Source: Anaerotruncus rubiinfantis
GTDB taxonomy: Bacteria > Bacillota > Clostridia > Oscillospirales > Ruminococcaceae
Reading direction: 5' to 3'
Assembly (NCBI RefSeq): GCF_900078395.1
Contig: NZ_FKLA01000009.1
Coordinates: 634,614-698,613, forward strand
DNA: 64,000 bases
Shown: positions 50,395 through 58,415 of the stretch, in pieces
Layout of the letters: each line of letters starts with the position of its first letter
Position numbering within the stretch: position 1 is the first letter of the stretch
Notes under the pieces: generated by a model
The model's input: the letters and a program-made list of their open reading frames with translations, nothing else
Told to the model about the DNA's origin: nothing
Databases searched by the model: none
Position numbers and translations under genes: made by a program

Positions 50395-50781
50395 ATGGCT
50401 TTTATTACGTTCCCAACCAGTAAGGATATCTATATCGAGGTGGATGGAAAGCGGCTCGCCGCCGCACAGAGCTACAAGGCCAAAACCACTCGGGAGAGCC
50501 GCTATGTCGAGGCATTCGGTTCAGATGAGCCGATCGGCACGGTCGGTGGAAGAACCCGCCACCTGTTAGAACTGACCCGCGTGATGCTCACAGAGACCGC
50601 CGCTGCGGAAGGGATCGACTTTCACGCGATCGACGGCTTCAATGTCGTGATTGTGAAGCCCGACCGCAAGGTCATTTATTCCGGTTGTCAGTGGTCCGCG
50701 ATCGACGAAGCGGTCGCGCTCAGCGATCTTGTCTACGAGACGCTCACCATCGTGGCGCGCTCCCGCATGGAGGTGCGCTGA
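50395..50781 (+). CDS. Phage tail tube protein (XkdM-like)
   Basis: 128 residues, beta-rich. It begins MAFITFPTSKDIYIEVDGKRLAAAQSY and ends with TIVARSRMEV. It follows the sheath gene by 12 bases with AAGGAGGG, the standard sheath-tube order of contractile tails. Confidence 0.8.
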   Translation: MAFITFPTSKDIYIEVDGKRLAAAQSYKAKTTRESRYVEAFGSDEPIGTVGGRTRHLLELTRVMLTETAAAEGIDFHAIDGFNVVIVKPDRKVIYSGCQWSAIDEAVALSDLVYETLTIVARSRMEVR

Positions 50782-51161
50782 TGGCACGGGGACAGAGACT
50801 GCCGGACAATCGGTTCCCGGCTATTTTTCTCGGGCGGGAGATCCTTTTTGACCGGCAAAACGGGCTGGGTCAGCTCTCAATCGTAAAACAGGCCTGCGCG
50901 CTGCTGCCCGAACTCTGCGGCTATGGGCTTTCGCCGCGTGAGGGATATGCGCTCGCCTATAACTGCGTGCTGCTTTTTCAGACGCTCGCCGGATCGGACA
51001 CGCTGCCTTCTCCGCGCGCTGCGCTCGAACGGTTTACCCTTTCGCAGATTGCAGATTTGTGCAGACTCTATTGGCAGCAAGACGACCTGCCGTTTGATGC
51101 GGGAGACTTTGAGGAATGCGGCGTGAACGAATCTTTTGACAGCATGCAGGCACTTTTATAA
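50781..51161 (+). CDS. Phage tail assembly chaperone-like protein (XkdN position)
   Basis: 126 residues, helical, with aromatic- and Leu-rich segments. It starts inside the tube stop (TGATG). In PBSX this place holds XkdN, a tail chaperone, which is followed by the tape measure gene. Here no tape measure gene follows: the next frame encodes only 120 residues. Confidence 0.6.
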   Translation: MARGQRLPDNRFPAIFLGREILFDRQNGLGQLSIVKQACALLPELCGYGLSPREGYALAYNCVLLFQTLAGSDTLPSPRAALERFTLSQIADLCRLYWQQDDLPFDAGDFEECGVNESFDSMQALL

Positions 51162-51179
51162 AGAGGGGAGGACGGATGG

Positions 51180-51542
51180 ATGGCAAACTACAATCTTTCG
51201 GCTGATCTAGCCAAGAATCTGCAGGTCTACAGCGAATTCATTTCGAACCGTTCGGCGGTCGAAAGCCCGCGAAAGCTCGATGTGCCGCTCGTGTGGGATC
51301 TCTATATGGACACCACGCAGCCAGTCGGCACAGCGCTCGAGGCATACCGGCAGGAGGAAGCGCCCCTTTCCCCAATCGATTTTTCGCCGGCCGAATTTGA
51401 GAGCGGCCCGGCGGCGCAGGTGACCTACCGTTCGCCCGTCACCGGGGATCTCGATATCCTGGGGCTCATGAACGACCGGCTCAAGACCCAGGCGCGCCGC
51501 TATCCGCACCCCATCACCAATGAAATGGAGGAAATCACATGA
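51180..51542 (+). CDS. Hypothetical tail protein in place of the tape measure
   Basis: 120 residues, not recognised. It begins MANYNLSADLAKNLQVYSEF and is mostly polar with TYRSPVTGDLDILGLMNDRLKTQARRYPHP near the end. It occupies the slot where a tape measure protein of several hundred residues normally lies but is far too short and lacks long helices. It could be the remaining end of a deleted tape measure or an unrelated baseplate piece. Confidence 0.55.
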   Translation: MANYNLSADLAKNLQVYSEFISNRSAVESPRKLDVPLVWDLYMDTTQPVGTALEAYRQEEAPLSPIDFSPAEFESGPAAQVTYRSPVTGDLDILGLMNDRLKTQARRYPHPITNEMEEIT

Positions 51543-51907
51543 CGCGGCTGCAATTTGGCTCGTATCTCTTCGCACATAATCCGCGCAGAATCGAACTTTC
51601 CTTCCAGCGCAGCCTGGTTTCCCATCTGATCCCCGCGCGCGGCGCCAGGACCCAGGACCTTGGCCCGCGCTGCCGGGTGGTGCGGTGTGAAGGCGAAGTG
51701 TTTGACACCACTCCGGACGGCGCGGCGGAAAAGCTTGCGGAAATCGCCCAGGCCTGTGCAGGCGGCGAAGCTGAAACCCTTTATCTGCCAACCGGGGAGC
51801 GGTTTTCCGCTGTGGTTTCCCGTTTTGGATATACGGCCCAGGGGGATGGCAAGGTGCTCTCCTATTTTCTCGAATTTCTTGAGGCGGAAACGGGGGGAAG
51901 CGCATGA
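51539..51907 (+). CDS. Tail/baseplate protein, possibly XkdP or DNA-circularisation-like
   Basis: 122 residues, beta-rich: LQFGSYLFAHNPRRIELSFQ at the start, GEVFDTTPDGAAEKL and YLPTGERFSAVVSRFGY later, a pattern seen in small tail proteins preceding the hub. It overlaps both neighbours by 4 bases. There is no LysM domain, unlike PBSX XkdP. Confidence 0.5.
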   Translation: MTRLQFGSYLFAHNPRRIELSFQRSLVSHLIPARGARTQDLGPRCRVVRCEGEVFDTTPDGAAEKLAEIAQACAGGEAETLYLPTGERFSAVVSRFGYTAQGDGKVLSYFLEFLEAETGGSA

Positions 51908-52878
51908 GCATCGACATAAAAGCGCTTTCCTTCACGGCATGGGATCTTCAGGAACATGAATTTACATTACCCGCGCCGCTCGAATGGGAGATTGTCAAGT
52001 CGTTTGACTCCCCGGCGCATTCGTTAGAAGCGGTCTTCTGGCAGGACCGCGGTTACCCGGAGCTTTACAGGCTCAGGGTGGCATTGGGCGAAGTGGTGCT
52101 CTTCTCCGGCGGAATTGACGAGCAGACCGCGACCGAAAATGACGAGGGCGCCCGGATGAAACTGATCGCACGCAGCGCCGGCGCGGTGCTGCTCGACAAT
52201 GAGGCGCAGCCGCAGCTCTATCAGAATGTGACGCTGCAGGATCTTTTTCAAAACCATATCCGACCCTATGGGTTCACCCGGCTTTCCAGTGATGAGAACC
52301 CAATTTTAAATGTCTACCAGGTTGTAAAGGGAACCAGCGAATGGGAGGCTTTTACAAATTTCTACCGCAACGTGGCCTATGGCTTCACTTGGCTTGACGA
52401 CAGCGGTCTCGTCCGCTGTGCGGCTGCGGCTCCGACCGGACAAAGGCATATCTTTTCGAATGCGGCCGCGGGCGCTTTGCGGTACGCGAACCTCAAGATC
52501 ACCAACAACCGGTATTCGCCGGTGACCGAATATGTGATTAAAGATCTCGATGGGTTCTACAGCTACAGCTACCAGAACCCAAAGGCCTCAGCCATGAAAC
52601 TTACCCGTAAGCGATATTTGAACCCGCTGCCCGATTTCTTTCTCTATGAAGGGCAGGGAACTTTTGAAGCGATCATCCGAACCAACCGTTCGATGCTCGG
52701 CAAGCGGGTCATTACCCTCACGAGCCCGGATCTTCTGGAGATCGCGGTCACCGATCTGGTGGATCTTTCCGGAAATCTGTTTTCCTTCGGTGGGCTTTTC
52801 GTCCAGCAGGTGCGGTGGAAGCTCGATTCGAGCGGAGCGTTTACCACACTGACCCTGCTCGACTATGATTATCTATAG
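51904..52878 (+). CDS. Baseplate hub protein (XkdQ/gp27-like)
   Basis: 324 residues. The order of beta-rich segments, LEAVFWQDRGYPELYRLRVALGEVVLFSGGIDEQ, then VTLQDLFQNHIRPYGF, then EAFTNFYRNVAYGFTW, matches late-control/XkdQ hub proteins that plug the tail tube. It starts within the preceding gene's end. Confidence 0.75.
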   Translation: MSIDIKALSFTAWDLQEHEFTLPAPLEWEIVKSFDSPAHSLEAVFWQDRGYPELYRLRVALGEVVLFSGGIDEQTATENDEGARMKLIARSAGAVLLDNEAQPQLYQNVTLQDLFQNHIRPYGFTRLSSDENPILNVYQVVKGTSEWEAFTNFYRNVAYGFTWLDDSGLVRCAAAAPTGQRHIFSNAAAGALRYANLKITNNRYSPVTEYVIKDLDGFYSYSYQNPKASAMKLTRKRYLNPLPDFFLYEGQGTFEAIIRTNRSMLGKRVITLTSPDLLEIAVTDLVDLSGNLFSFGGLFVQQVRWKLDSSGAFTTLTLLDYDYL

Positions 52879-52893
52879 AAAGGATGTGGAACG

Positions 52894-53244
52894 ATGGATG
52901 TCCTTCTTAAAAATGGGGATACCGTCCTCGATCACCGCGGACGCCCGGTGATGGTCAGCGGCGAAGGCGAACTGCTGCAACGGGCGGCGATCCGGCTGAC
53001 GGTGCGGCGCGGGAGCCTTGTGCATGACCCGGATTTCGGCAGCAGGCTTTTCTTGGTGCGCACGGGAAATCGCGAAGCCCGGGACCGGCAGGCGCTTGCC
53101 GCTGTGCGGGAAGCGCTCGCGCCGATGAAAGAGATCGCGGTGCGCAGCGTGCGCACCGTCTATGACCCGGCGGCGCAGCGGCTTATGGTCGATGTAAGGA
53201 TTGCCTCCGGGCCGCGTCCGTACACATTGGAGGTATGCGTATGA
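52894..53244 (+). CDS. GPW/gp25 family baseplate wedge protein (XkdS-like)
   Basis: 116 residues. The gp25 pattern is clear: QRAAIRLTVRRGSLVHDPDFGSRLF, then the helix REARDRQALAAVREALAP and the closing strand. It links the sheath-like baseplate ring to the hub. AAAGGATG precedes ATG 52894; its end overlaps the baseplate J start. Confidence 0.85.
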   Translation: MDVLLKNGDTVLDHRGRPVMVSGEGELLQRAAIRLTVRRGSLVHDPDFGSRLFLVRTGNREARDRQALAAVREALAPMKEIAVRSVRTVYDPAAQRLMVDVRIASGPRPYTLEVCV

Positions 53245-54202
53245 ATCTGACGCAGGAAACCTTTTATGAGACTATGATCGAGAGGTATCGCACGCTTTCC
53301 GGCTTTACGCCGGACGAAGCCTCTGACATCGCCCTGCGGTTTCACGCGCTGGCAGGCGAACTTGCAGCGCTTGGCAGGCGGCTGGAAAGCGTGCGCCGGG
53401 ACGCTTTCCCGGAAACTGCCCAGGGGGCCGCGCTCGATGTGTTTGCAGCGCAGCGCGGGCTTTCCCGCAAGGCGGCCGTGCAGGCAGCCGGACTCCTGCG
53501 GTTTTGGCGCGGCGCGAGTCAGGCGGAAAGCGTGATCCCGGCGGGAACCGTGTGCCTTACCGAAGACGGCGAACGGTACGAAACCACTGCGGACGCCGTT
53601 CTCGCGGAGGGGGAAGCCGCTGTGGACGCGCCAGCACGCGCGCAGACGGCGGGCGAAACCGGAAACGCCCTGGCAGGGAGCATTGTGCGGCTTACAAAAC
53701 CGCTGGCCGGGATCGGTGGTGTTTCGAACCCGGAACCTTTTACCGGCGGCGCTGGCGGCGAAAACGACGAAAGCCTGCGCCGGCGGCTGCTCGCGGGCTA
53801 TGCCGCGCCGAATAACGGAGCAAATGCCGCTTATTACCGGGAAAGGGCGGAAGCATTTCCTGGCATCTCTTCCGCGTATGTTACATCGGATGGGGAAGGC
53901 GGTGTCCGTGTCTATGTGGCTGCTGACGGCGCGGCGGAGGTGCCGGAGGGCACCCGCGCCGCGCTGCAGGATGCGCTTAACGCCCGTCTCTTATACTGGC
54001 GCCGCTTGCGGCGCTCCTGCGCGCCGTGGTGGATGCGCTGCCGATTGGAATACGGCTGACCCGCGCGCGGCTCGCCCGGCTTCTGCTCGAAAGCGGCCTC
54101 GTGGAGAACTTTGCAATCACCGCGCCAACGGCGGACGTTGCCTGTGCGCACACACAGGTGCTCCGCGCAGGGGAAATCACCATCAGCGAAATGGAGGGCT
54201 GA
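53241..54202 (+). pseudogene. Baseplate J-like protein, apparently frameshifted
   Basis: Frame one (53241-54059) gives the normal baseplate J N-terminus and middle (FYETMIERYRTLSGFTPDEASDIALRFHALAG; GGENDESLRRRLLAGYAAPNNGANAAYYRERA). Near 53985-54000 the reading turns to LYWRRLRRSCAP and stops at 54059. From about 53990, frame two (-1) continues to TGA 54202 with the family's C-terminal block (PIGIRLTRARLARLLLESGLVENFAI, then GEITISEMEG), which fits directly before the next gene. The total of about 320 residues is shorter than the usual 350-380, so a small deletion plus frameshift, or a sequence error, is likely. Confidence 0.75.
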
Positions 54203-54203
54203 G

Positions 54204-54767
54204 ATGGACCTCATTGCTTCGGCCCGGGCAACCGGCCTTTACGACCCGTATCCAGGCACCCATATCCATCATGAGCTCTCCGCGCTGCAAGCCGGGCTCG
54301 ACCTGCTCTCAGACGGGATTGACAGCCTTACACAGATATATTCCGCGCAGGCGATGCCGGTGGAGCGGCTGCATGATTATGCCCGGCTTTTTGGCCTTGC
54401 GGTTCCGGACGGAACAGGAGAAACACAGCTGCGCGCCGCTGTCAGCCTGCTGATGAGGCTGCCCGCGCCGCGCGCGCCCGATGAAATCGAACGTTTTTTT
54501 GAAGCGCTTGGCGCAAAGATTCTCCTGATCGAGCAGCCAATGCGCGGCCGCGTGCTGGCGGAAGGTTCGCTTGGAGGCTTTCTGCCGGACGCCCAGACCT
54601 TCCTTCCGGTGTTCGCGAGCCTCCTGCCCGCGCAGACAGAGGCTGTGCTCAGTCTTGGCGAACTCGATTGGGACAGAATCGACCAATCCGAAACGGACTG
54701 GGCGATGCTTGACCAGGCTGACTTCACCTGGGACTGGTTTGATCTTTATGGACACCGCCTTTTTTGA
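54204..54767 (+). CDS. DUF2313-type phage tail protein (XkdU-like)
   Basis: 187 residues. It begins MDLIASARATGLYDPYPGTHIHHELSALQAGLDLL and ends with aspartate/tryptophan repeats (SLGELDWDRIDQSETDWAMLDQADFTWD), as in several DUF2313 tail proteins. Start ATG 54204 lies two bases after the frame-two end of baseplate J, with GGAGGGC upstream. Confidence 0.75.
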   Translation: MDLIASARATGLYDPYPGTHIHHELSALQAGLDLLSDGIDSLTQIYSAQAMPVERLHDYARLFGLAVPDGTGETQLRAAVSLLMRLPAPRAPDEIERFFEALGAKILLIEQPMRGRVLAEGSLGGFLPDAQTFLPVFASLLPAQTEAVLSLGELDWDRIDQSETDWAMLDQADFTWDWFDLYGHRLF

Positions 54768-54829
54768 CAGTTTAGATAGAAAAGCAGCGTCGCGGCGGAG
54801 ACCTGCCGCCGACTGGAAAGGAGTTTTGC

Positions 54830-55300
54830 ATGCCCAGCACCAACAGTACAGAACATCTCGCGCTGAATCAGTGGCTCGGAACGGACAAGCCTAAAATGGC
54901 GGATTTCAATGCGGACAACCTGAAGCTTGACGCGGCCATGGGCAATCATTTGGCGGACGCGGTGTCCCACCTGACGGAGAACGAACGCAACGTCTGGAAC
55001 CATGCGGTGCCGCTCATCGGGACCTACACCGGGGACGGAAGCTCCAGCCGGTTGATTGAACTGGGATTTCAGCCCGCATTCGGCATCATTTTTGCAGTCA
55101 GCCAGAATATCGTCCAGACGATCGGAAGCAGCGGAAATATGGCGGTCTATTCCGCGTTTGTTTCAACGCAGGGGGCCTCCCAGGGGGTTTTTATGGAGGA
55201 GACTGGTATCACCGTTCTTTCGAGTGAACAAGCGGTTTATAACCGGGTCGCGCATCTCAATGATGACGGAACAGTCTATGTCTACCTGATGTTCCGCTGA
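54830..55300 (+). CDS. Tail fibre-like protein
   Basis: 156 residues. The short N-terminal segment TEHLALNQWLGTDKPKMADFN is typical of Gram-positive phage tail fibres and baseplate attachments, followed by a helix and a beta-rich tip (GTYTGDGSSSRLIELGFQPAFGIIF). It is the last gene of the cluster; AAAGGAG precedes ATG 54830. No fibre chaperone or lysis gene follows. Confidence 0.75.
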   Translation: MPSTNSTEHLALNQWLGTDKPKMADFNADNLKLDAAMGNHLADAVSHLTENERNVWNHAVPLIGTYTGDGSSSRLIELGFQPAFGIIFAVSQNIVQTIGSSGNMAVYSAFVSTQGASQGVFMEETGITVLSSEQAVYNRVAHLNDDGTVYVYLMFR

Positions 55301-55356
55301 GCCCGCAAGACGGGGCTTGCCGGCTTTTCAAAGCCGGGCCGATCCGCCTTGGCCGC

Positions 55357-55401
55357 CCCGCTGCTTTTTTTGCGTTTTTTTCGCAAAAAATTGCAGCGGG
55401 G
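55357..55401. terminator. Large hairpin at the right edge of the phage-like cluster
   Basis: CCCCGCTGC with GCAGCGGGG encloses TTTTTTGCG with CGCAAAAAA around a T6 loop. It lies 57 bases past the last phage gene and directly before the rpsT promoter, so it probably ends the cluster's transcript. Confidence 0.65.
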
Positions 55402-55403
55402 TA

Positions 55404-55432
55404 TTGCTTTTTGGAAAAAAAGATGCTATCAT
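55404..55432 (+). promoter_or_regulatory. Sigma-A promoter of rpsT
   Basis: TTGCTT (55404-55409), 17 bases, TATCAT (55427-55432). It starts transcription about 30 bases before the rpsT start, inside the spacer after the phage-like cluster, so rpsT is independent of it. Confidence 0.65.
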
Positions 55433-55470
55433 AACTTGTACTGTCTAGTAAGGTCAAGGAGGTGTAACCT

Positions 55471-55734
55471 ATGCCGAACATTAAGTCTGCGAAGAAGAGA
55501 GTGCTTGTTGCCAAGAAGAAGGCGCTTCAGAATAAAGTCGTGAAGTCCAACCTGAAGACCGTCCTGAAAAAGGCCGACGCCGCCGTAGCCGCTAAAGCAG
55601 CTGACAGCGCCGATGCGATCAAGGCCGCCATCAAAAAGGTGGATCAGGCCGCGGCCAAAAACATCATGCACAAGAATACAGCCGCGCACAAAAAGTCCGC
55701 GCTGATGAAGAAGCTCGCTGCCGCTTCCAAGTAA
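55471..55734 (+). CDS. rpsT: 30S ribosomal protein S20
   Basis: 87 residues, very basic and Ala/Lys-rich. It begins MPNIKSAKKRVLVAKKKALQ and ends with KNTAAHKKSALMKKLAA, the full S20 pattern. It binds 16S rRNA early in assembly. CAAGGAGGTG precedes ATG 55471. It marks the right chromosomal edge of the phage-like cluster. Confidence 0.97.
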   Translation: MPNIKSAKKRVLVAKKKALQNKVVKSNLKTVLKKADAAVAAKAADSADAIKAAIKKVDQAAAKNIMHKNTAAHKKSALMKKLAAASK

Positions 55735-55770
55735 GCGTCGGCTGGGCGAACCTTCCCCTCTTTGGAATGT

Positions 55771-55800
55771 AACACTGTCACTTCGGTGACGGTGTTATTT
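55771..55800 (+). terminator. Terminator of rpsT
   Basis: AACACTGTCA, loop CTTCGG, TGACGGTGTT (one G-T pair), then ATTTTGTTAT. It lies 36 bases past the rpsT stop. Confidence 0.85.
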
Positions 55801-55945
55801 TGTTATCGAAAAATCCTGTTTTTGGCGGCGGCTCTTCCTTGACGGCTTGGCTCTTTTCCTGTATGATAGGGGATAGCTACCAGTTGCGGTCAAAATGACC
55901 GGCTGCTGTGTGCAGCCTGATCCAATTGCAAAGGAGGTATCCTGA

Positions 55946-56107
55946 ATGGAGCATGAGAAATCCGCGTCTCTGTTTTCGCTGATTGTACCATTCGCCGTTG
56001 CGATCCTAGTGCTCTGCGTCACCGCGGGCTACTATATCTATCATTATGCCAGTGAAAAGGCCTATCGTGAGAAATGGAAGGATTATAATGACTGTGGACT
56101 CGCCTAA
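55946..56107 (+). CDS. 53-residue single-span membrane protein
   Basis: MEHEKSASLF, one membrane span (about 11-33, IVPFAVAILVLCVTAGYYI), then a charged tail ending NDCGLA. An ideal AAGGAGGT sits 9 bases before ATG 55946, strong support for a real gene despite its size. Its end overlaps the start of the next gene (56088) by 20 bases, so the two are probably coupled partners. No known family. Confidence 0.72.
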   Translation: MEHEKSASLFSLIVPFAVAILVLCVTAGYYIYHYASEKAYREKWKDYNDCGLA

Positions 56108-56684
56108 ACAGAAAAAACATGATTACGGCGCGTTGTGCGATACAATCAAAGCCAAGCCGTTTGGCCCCCTCTTTCGCGCGGCCGCCTGTGTGGTGCTCTC
56201 TGTATTCTTTTTTTATTCCTGGTATGCAAATGGGGTGTTCTCTTCGGATATCGGCGCGCTGCGTATCTATCTGCCGCTGGTCATCCCGGTGATTGCGCTG
56301 GTCTATTCGGTTCCGCTGGCGCTGAGCGTGAAAAACCGGCTGGATGTCTATGAGCGCGGCATGGTCTATCATACCGCATGGTTTGAAATGGACGCGGCGT
56401 GGGATACGGTCACCAACATTTCGCTGAACCTTGACCGGGGAAATGGCAGGATGGGTTTTTCCCGCAATGCACGGGTTGTGCCTGTACTGATGCTCAATAT
56501 CACCTTTCGGGAGGAAAATCCGTGGGTTTTCCGTTCCAATACCTATGCGGATCTCATAACCAAAGGGAAAGCTTTGGCCGACCGGTTCCAGAAGGACCAT
56601 CCGGCCGAGGAGTGTGCGCCGCAGGAAGGTCCTGCCGCACAGCTGGAAAGATCGAATGAAATAAAAGAGGCGGACGTCAACTGA
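56088..56684 (+). CDS. Two-span membrane protein of unknown function
   Basis: 198 residues. Two membrane spans (about 32-47, ACVVLSVFFFYSWY; 59-77, IYLPLVIPVIALVYSVPLAL) are followed by a cytoplasmic beta-rich part resembling a PH-like or DUF-type domain (YERGMVYHTAWFEMDAAWDTVTNISL...RENPWVFRSNTY) and a Glu-rich end. GGAAGGA precedes ATG 56088 inside the small upstream gene. The earlier in-frame ATG (56046) is rejected. Confidence 0.68.
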   Translation: MTVDSPKQKKHDYGALCDTIKAKPFGPLFRAAACVVLSVFFFYSWYANGVFSSDIGALRIYLPLVIPVIALVYSVPLALSVKNRLDVYERGMVYHTAWFEMDAAWDTVTNISLNLDRGNGRMGFSRNARVVPVLMLNITFREENPWVFRSNTYADLITKGKALADRFQKDHPAEECAPQEGPAAQLERSNEIKEADVN

Positions 56685-56698
56685 CGTCCGTCTCTTTT
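56663..56698 (+). terminator. Terminator overlapping the end of the two-span protein gene
   Basis: AAAAGAGgCGGACGTCA and TGACGTCCGtCTCTTTT: a 16- to 17-bp stem with a tiny loop and T4, formed from the last codons and the stop of the gene. A-tracts on the other side could also end the leftward kinase gene. Confidence 0.8.
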
Positions 56699-56740
56699 AC
56701 TTTTCCGCCGGCCCTTTTCATAGGGACAGGATTTTTTGTT

Positions 56741-57604
56741 TTACAGCAGCTGATAGTTTTTCAAAACCTCGCGGTGGGTGAGCCAGGCCAGGCATTTTTC
56801 CAGCATCACACCGTAACGGGTGTCGGTGCCGTAGCTGAAGGTCGCCTTGATCGCCAGTTCAACAAATGCGGATGCACGCGCCATTGCCATCGGGAAGCTG
56901 TCGCCGGTGATCATCGAGCCGGTGAGCACCGATGCGAAAATATCACCCGTCCCCGGATAGGAGGTCGGAACATAGTCGTACGGTACGCACCAGTAGGCGT
57001 TCTGGTCGCGGTCGTAGCCGGTATTGGCGCATCCTCCCGAAGCAAGCTCCGCGCCGGTGACCACCACATAGCGGGGTCCTTGTTCCGCCAGCCGCGCAAG
57101 CATGCTTTTGAGCCGCTGCCGGGTGAGCGGCTCGTGGCTGTACGGCTCATTCAAAAGGATGTATGCTTCGGTCAGATTCGGAGTGATAACCGAAGCGGAC
57201 TTTACCAGTTCCCGCATGTGATCGACCAGTGCGGGCGTGCAGGTGCGGTAGGTTTTCCCATGGTCGCCCATGACCGGGTCCACAACCGCGAGCGCTTCGG
57301 GATAGGCGGCGATGAATGCCTGCATATCATCCGCCTGCGAAGCATTTGAAAGAAACCCGGAATAGATCCCCTCAAATTCCAGGCCAAGCCGCTTATAATG
57401 CTCGACACAGGGCCGGATGTAATCGGTCAGATCGCGGTATTCCACGTCGCCGAGCCCCCCGGTGTGGGTGGAAAGGACGGCGGTGGGGATGGGACAGACC
57501 TGTATGCCCATTGCGGACAAGGTTGGAATCACGACCGCGAGCGAGCTTCTGCCGAAGCCCGCGAGGCCGTGGATTGCTGCGACTCTGGCTGGCCGGTTCA
57601 TCAT
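56741..57604 (-). CDS. Pyridoxamine/pyridoxal kinase-like protein (PfkB superfamily)
   Basis: 287 residues. AAIHGLAGFGRSSLAVVIPTLSAMG at the start, DPVMGDHGKTY in the middle, NLTEAYILL, and the catalytic anion-hole motif PGTGDIFASVL near residue 225 match PdxY/PdxK-type kinases. It phosphorylates vitamin B6 forms. ATG 57604 or 57601 (MMNRPARV) is the likely start; the frame to 57637 has no ribosome site. Alone in its unit. Confidence 0.85.
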   Translation of the reverse strand: MMNRPARVAAIHGLAGFGRSSLAVVIPTLSAMGIQVCPIPTAVLSTHTGGLGDVEYRDLTDYIRPCVEHYKRLGLEFEGIYSGFLSNASQADDMQAFIAAYPEALAVVDPVMGDHGKTYRTCTPALVDHMRELVKSASVITPNLTEAYILLNEPYSHEPLTRQRLKSMLARLAEQGPRYVVVTGAELASGGCANTGYDRDQNAYWCVPYDYVPTSYPGTGDIFASVLTGSMITGDSFPMAMARASAFVELAIKATFSYGTDTRYGVMLEKCLAWLTHREVLKNYQLL

Positions 57605-57628
57605 AGGGCAACACGCTCCATTTTTCCA

Positions 57629-57697
57629 CATTTTCAACGTCAGACTGTTGAAAATGGATAGTTTTCAAATTTTAATTTATTATTATCTGTTGAAAAT
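57629..57697. repeat. Cluster of GTTGAAAAT boxes in a divergent promoter region
   Basis: CATTTTCAAC (57629-57638) and GTTGAAAATG (57647-57656) form a perfect 10-bp inverted repeat with 8 bases between. GTTTTCAAAT (57661) and GTTGAAAAT (57689-57697) are further copies. They lie between the kinase gene and a small membrane-protein gene and could be operators for either. Confidence 0.5.
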
Positions 57698-57810
57698 CGT
57701 ACTGTGCAATCCAATCGATTTTCCAAAATCCCGCTCGATTGTTTCGATCTTTTTTGGGGAAAGCTATTACCGCGAGAGATCGCGTAACGAAATGGGAGGT
57801 GGAATGCAAA

Positions 57811-57996
57811 ATGATGAACAAAACGACAACCACAGCGGTTACCGGTGTGGCAGTTGCGATGGCAGCGGGAACAGCGGCTTATATGCTGGCCAACCACGGC
57901 AAGGCGAACACCGGAAAAAAACTCAAGCGCAACGCATCCAAGGCGATCAAAACGCTTGGAACCGTACTTGACAGCGTCGAGTATATGATGCACTGA
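57811..57996 (+). CDS. 61-residue membrane-anchored protein
   Basis: MMNKTTTTAVTG, a hydrophobic Ala/Gly-rich segment (about 9-26), then a basic helix (KKLKRNASKAIKTLGTVLDSVEYMMH). The layout is like small YtxH-type membrane proteins. GGGAGG lies 9 bases before ATG 57811. No specific function. Confidence 0.68.
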   Translation: MMNKTTTTAVTGVAVAMAAGTAAYMLANHGKANTGKKLKRNASKAIKTLGTVLDSVEYMMH

Positions 57997-58009
57997 ACGC
58001 ACCCGGAAA

Positions 58010-58043
58010 AAGGACTGCCCGCCTTGCGGACGGTTCTTTTTTT
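58010..58043 (+). terminator. Terminator after the 61-residue protein gene
   Basis: GGACTGCCCG, loop of 5, CGGACGGTTC (two imperfect pairs), followed by a T7 run. Confidence 0.7.
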
Positions 58044-58415
58044 GTGCTCTTCGCGCGCCTGGGATTGCCTGCGGCGGCCCCCTTTCTTGCCCGTGTAAGA
58101 AAGGGGGAAAGAACACGCGCGGGGACACCCCGCGGCCCCGTGGGCGCAATTTCGTTGCCTACGGCAAAGATCGCGCCCAATCTGCTTAGACAAGACGAAG
58201 TGTGCCGCGCGCGCTTCGCAATGACGCGCGGGACAAATTTTCGCAGCCTTGCGAAAATGCGCTGCGCGCAAAGCGGACAAATCGATTTATGATGCGGCCC
58301 TGCGGGCCGCATACGCGTTGCCGTCAGTCTTGAGAGGACCATGCGTTGGGAGCGCTTGTGATCCAGGTCTCGAAATCTAAGGCGGCCTTCGGAGTCGGCT
58401 CCCCGTGGCGCGCGA
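58044..58415. other. GC-rich, palindrome-rich intergenic region
   Basis: No supported gene. It contains several hairpins: CCCCCTTTCTT/AAGAAAGGGGG (58079-58108), a looser GGGCGC...GCGCCC pair around 58140-58177, ATTTTCGCA/TGCGAAAAT (58237-58260) and GCGGCCC/GGGCCGC (58294-58310). It resembles the intergenic palindrome elements found in the phage-like cluster but shares no long sequence with them. Confidence 0.45.

Larger units (their letters stand above)
42995..55300 (+). mobile_element. Compact PBSX-type contractile phage-like cluster (defective prophage or GTA-like)
   Basis: Nineteen tightly packed rightward genes in phage order: terminase small and large, portal, XkdF-like protease, capsid, head-tail connectors, tail sheath, tube, chaperone, baseplate hub, gp25, baseplate J, DUF2313 and a fibre-like gene. 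Absent are an integrase, repressor, replication genes, holin/endolysin and any gene long enough to be a tape measure. It sits between trmL and rpsT with a strong terminator at its left edge. GC content matches the host chromosome. Confidence 0.8.
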
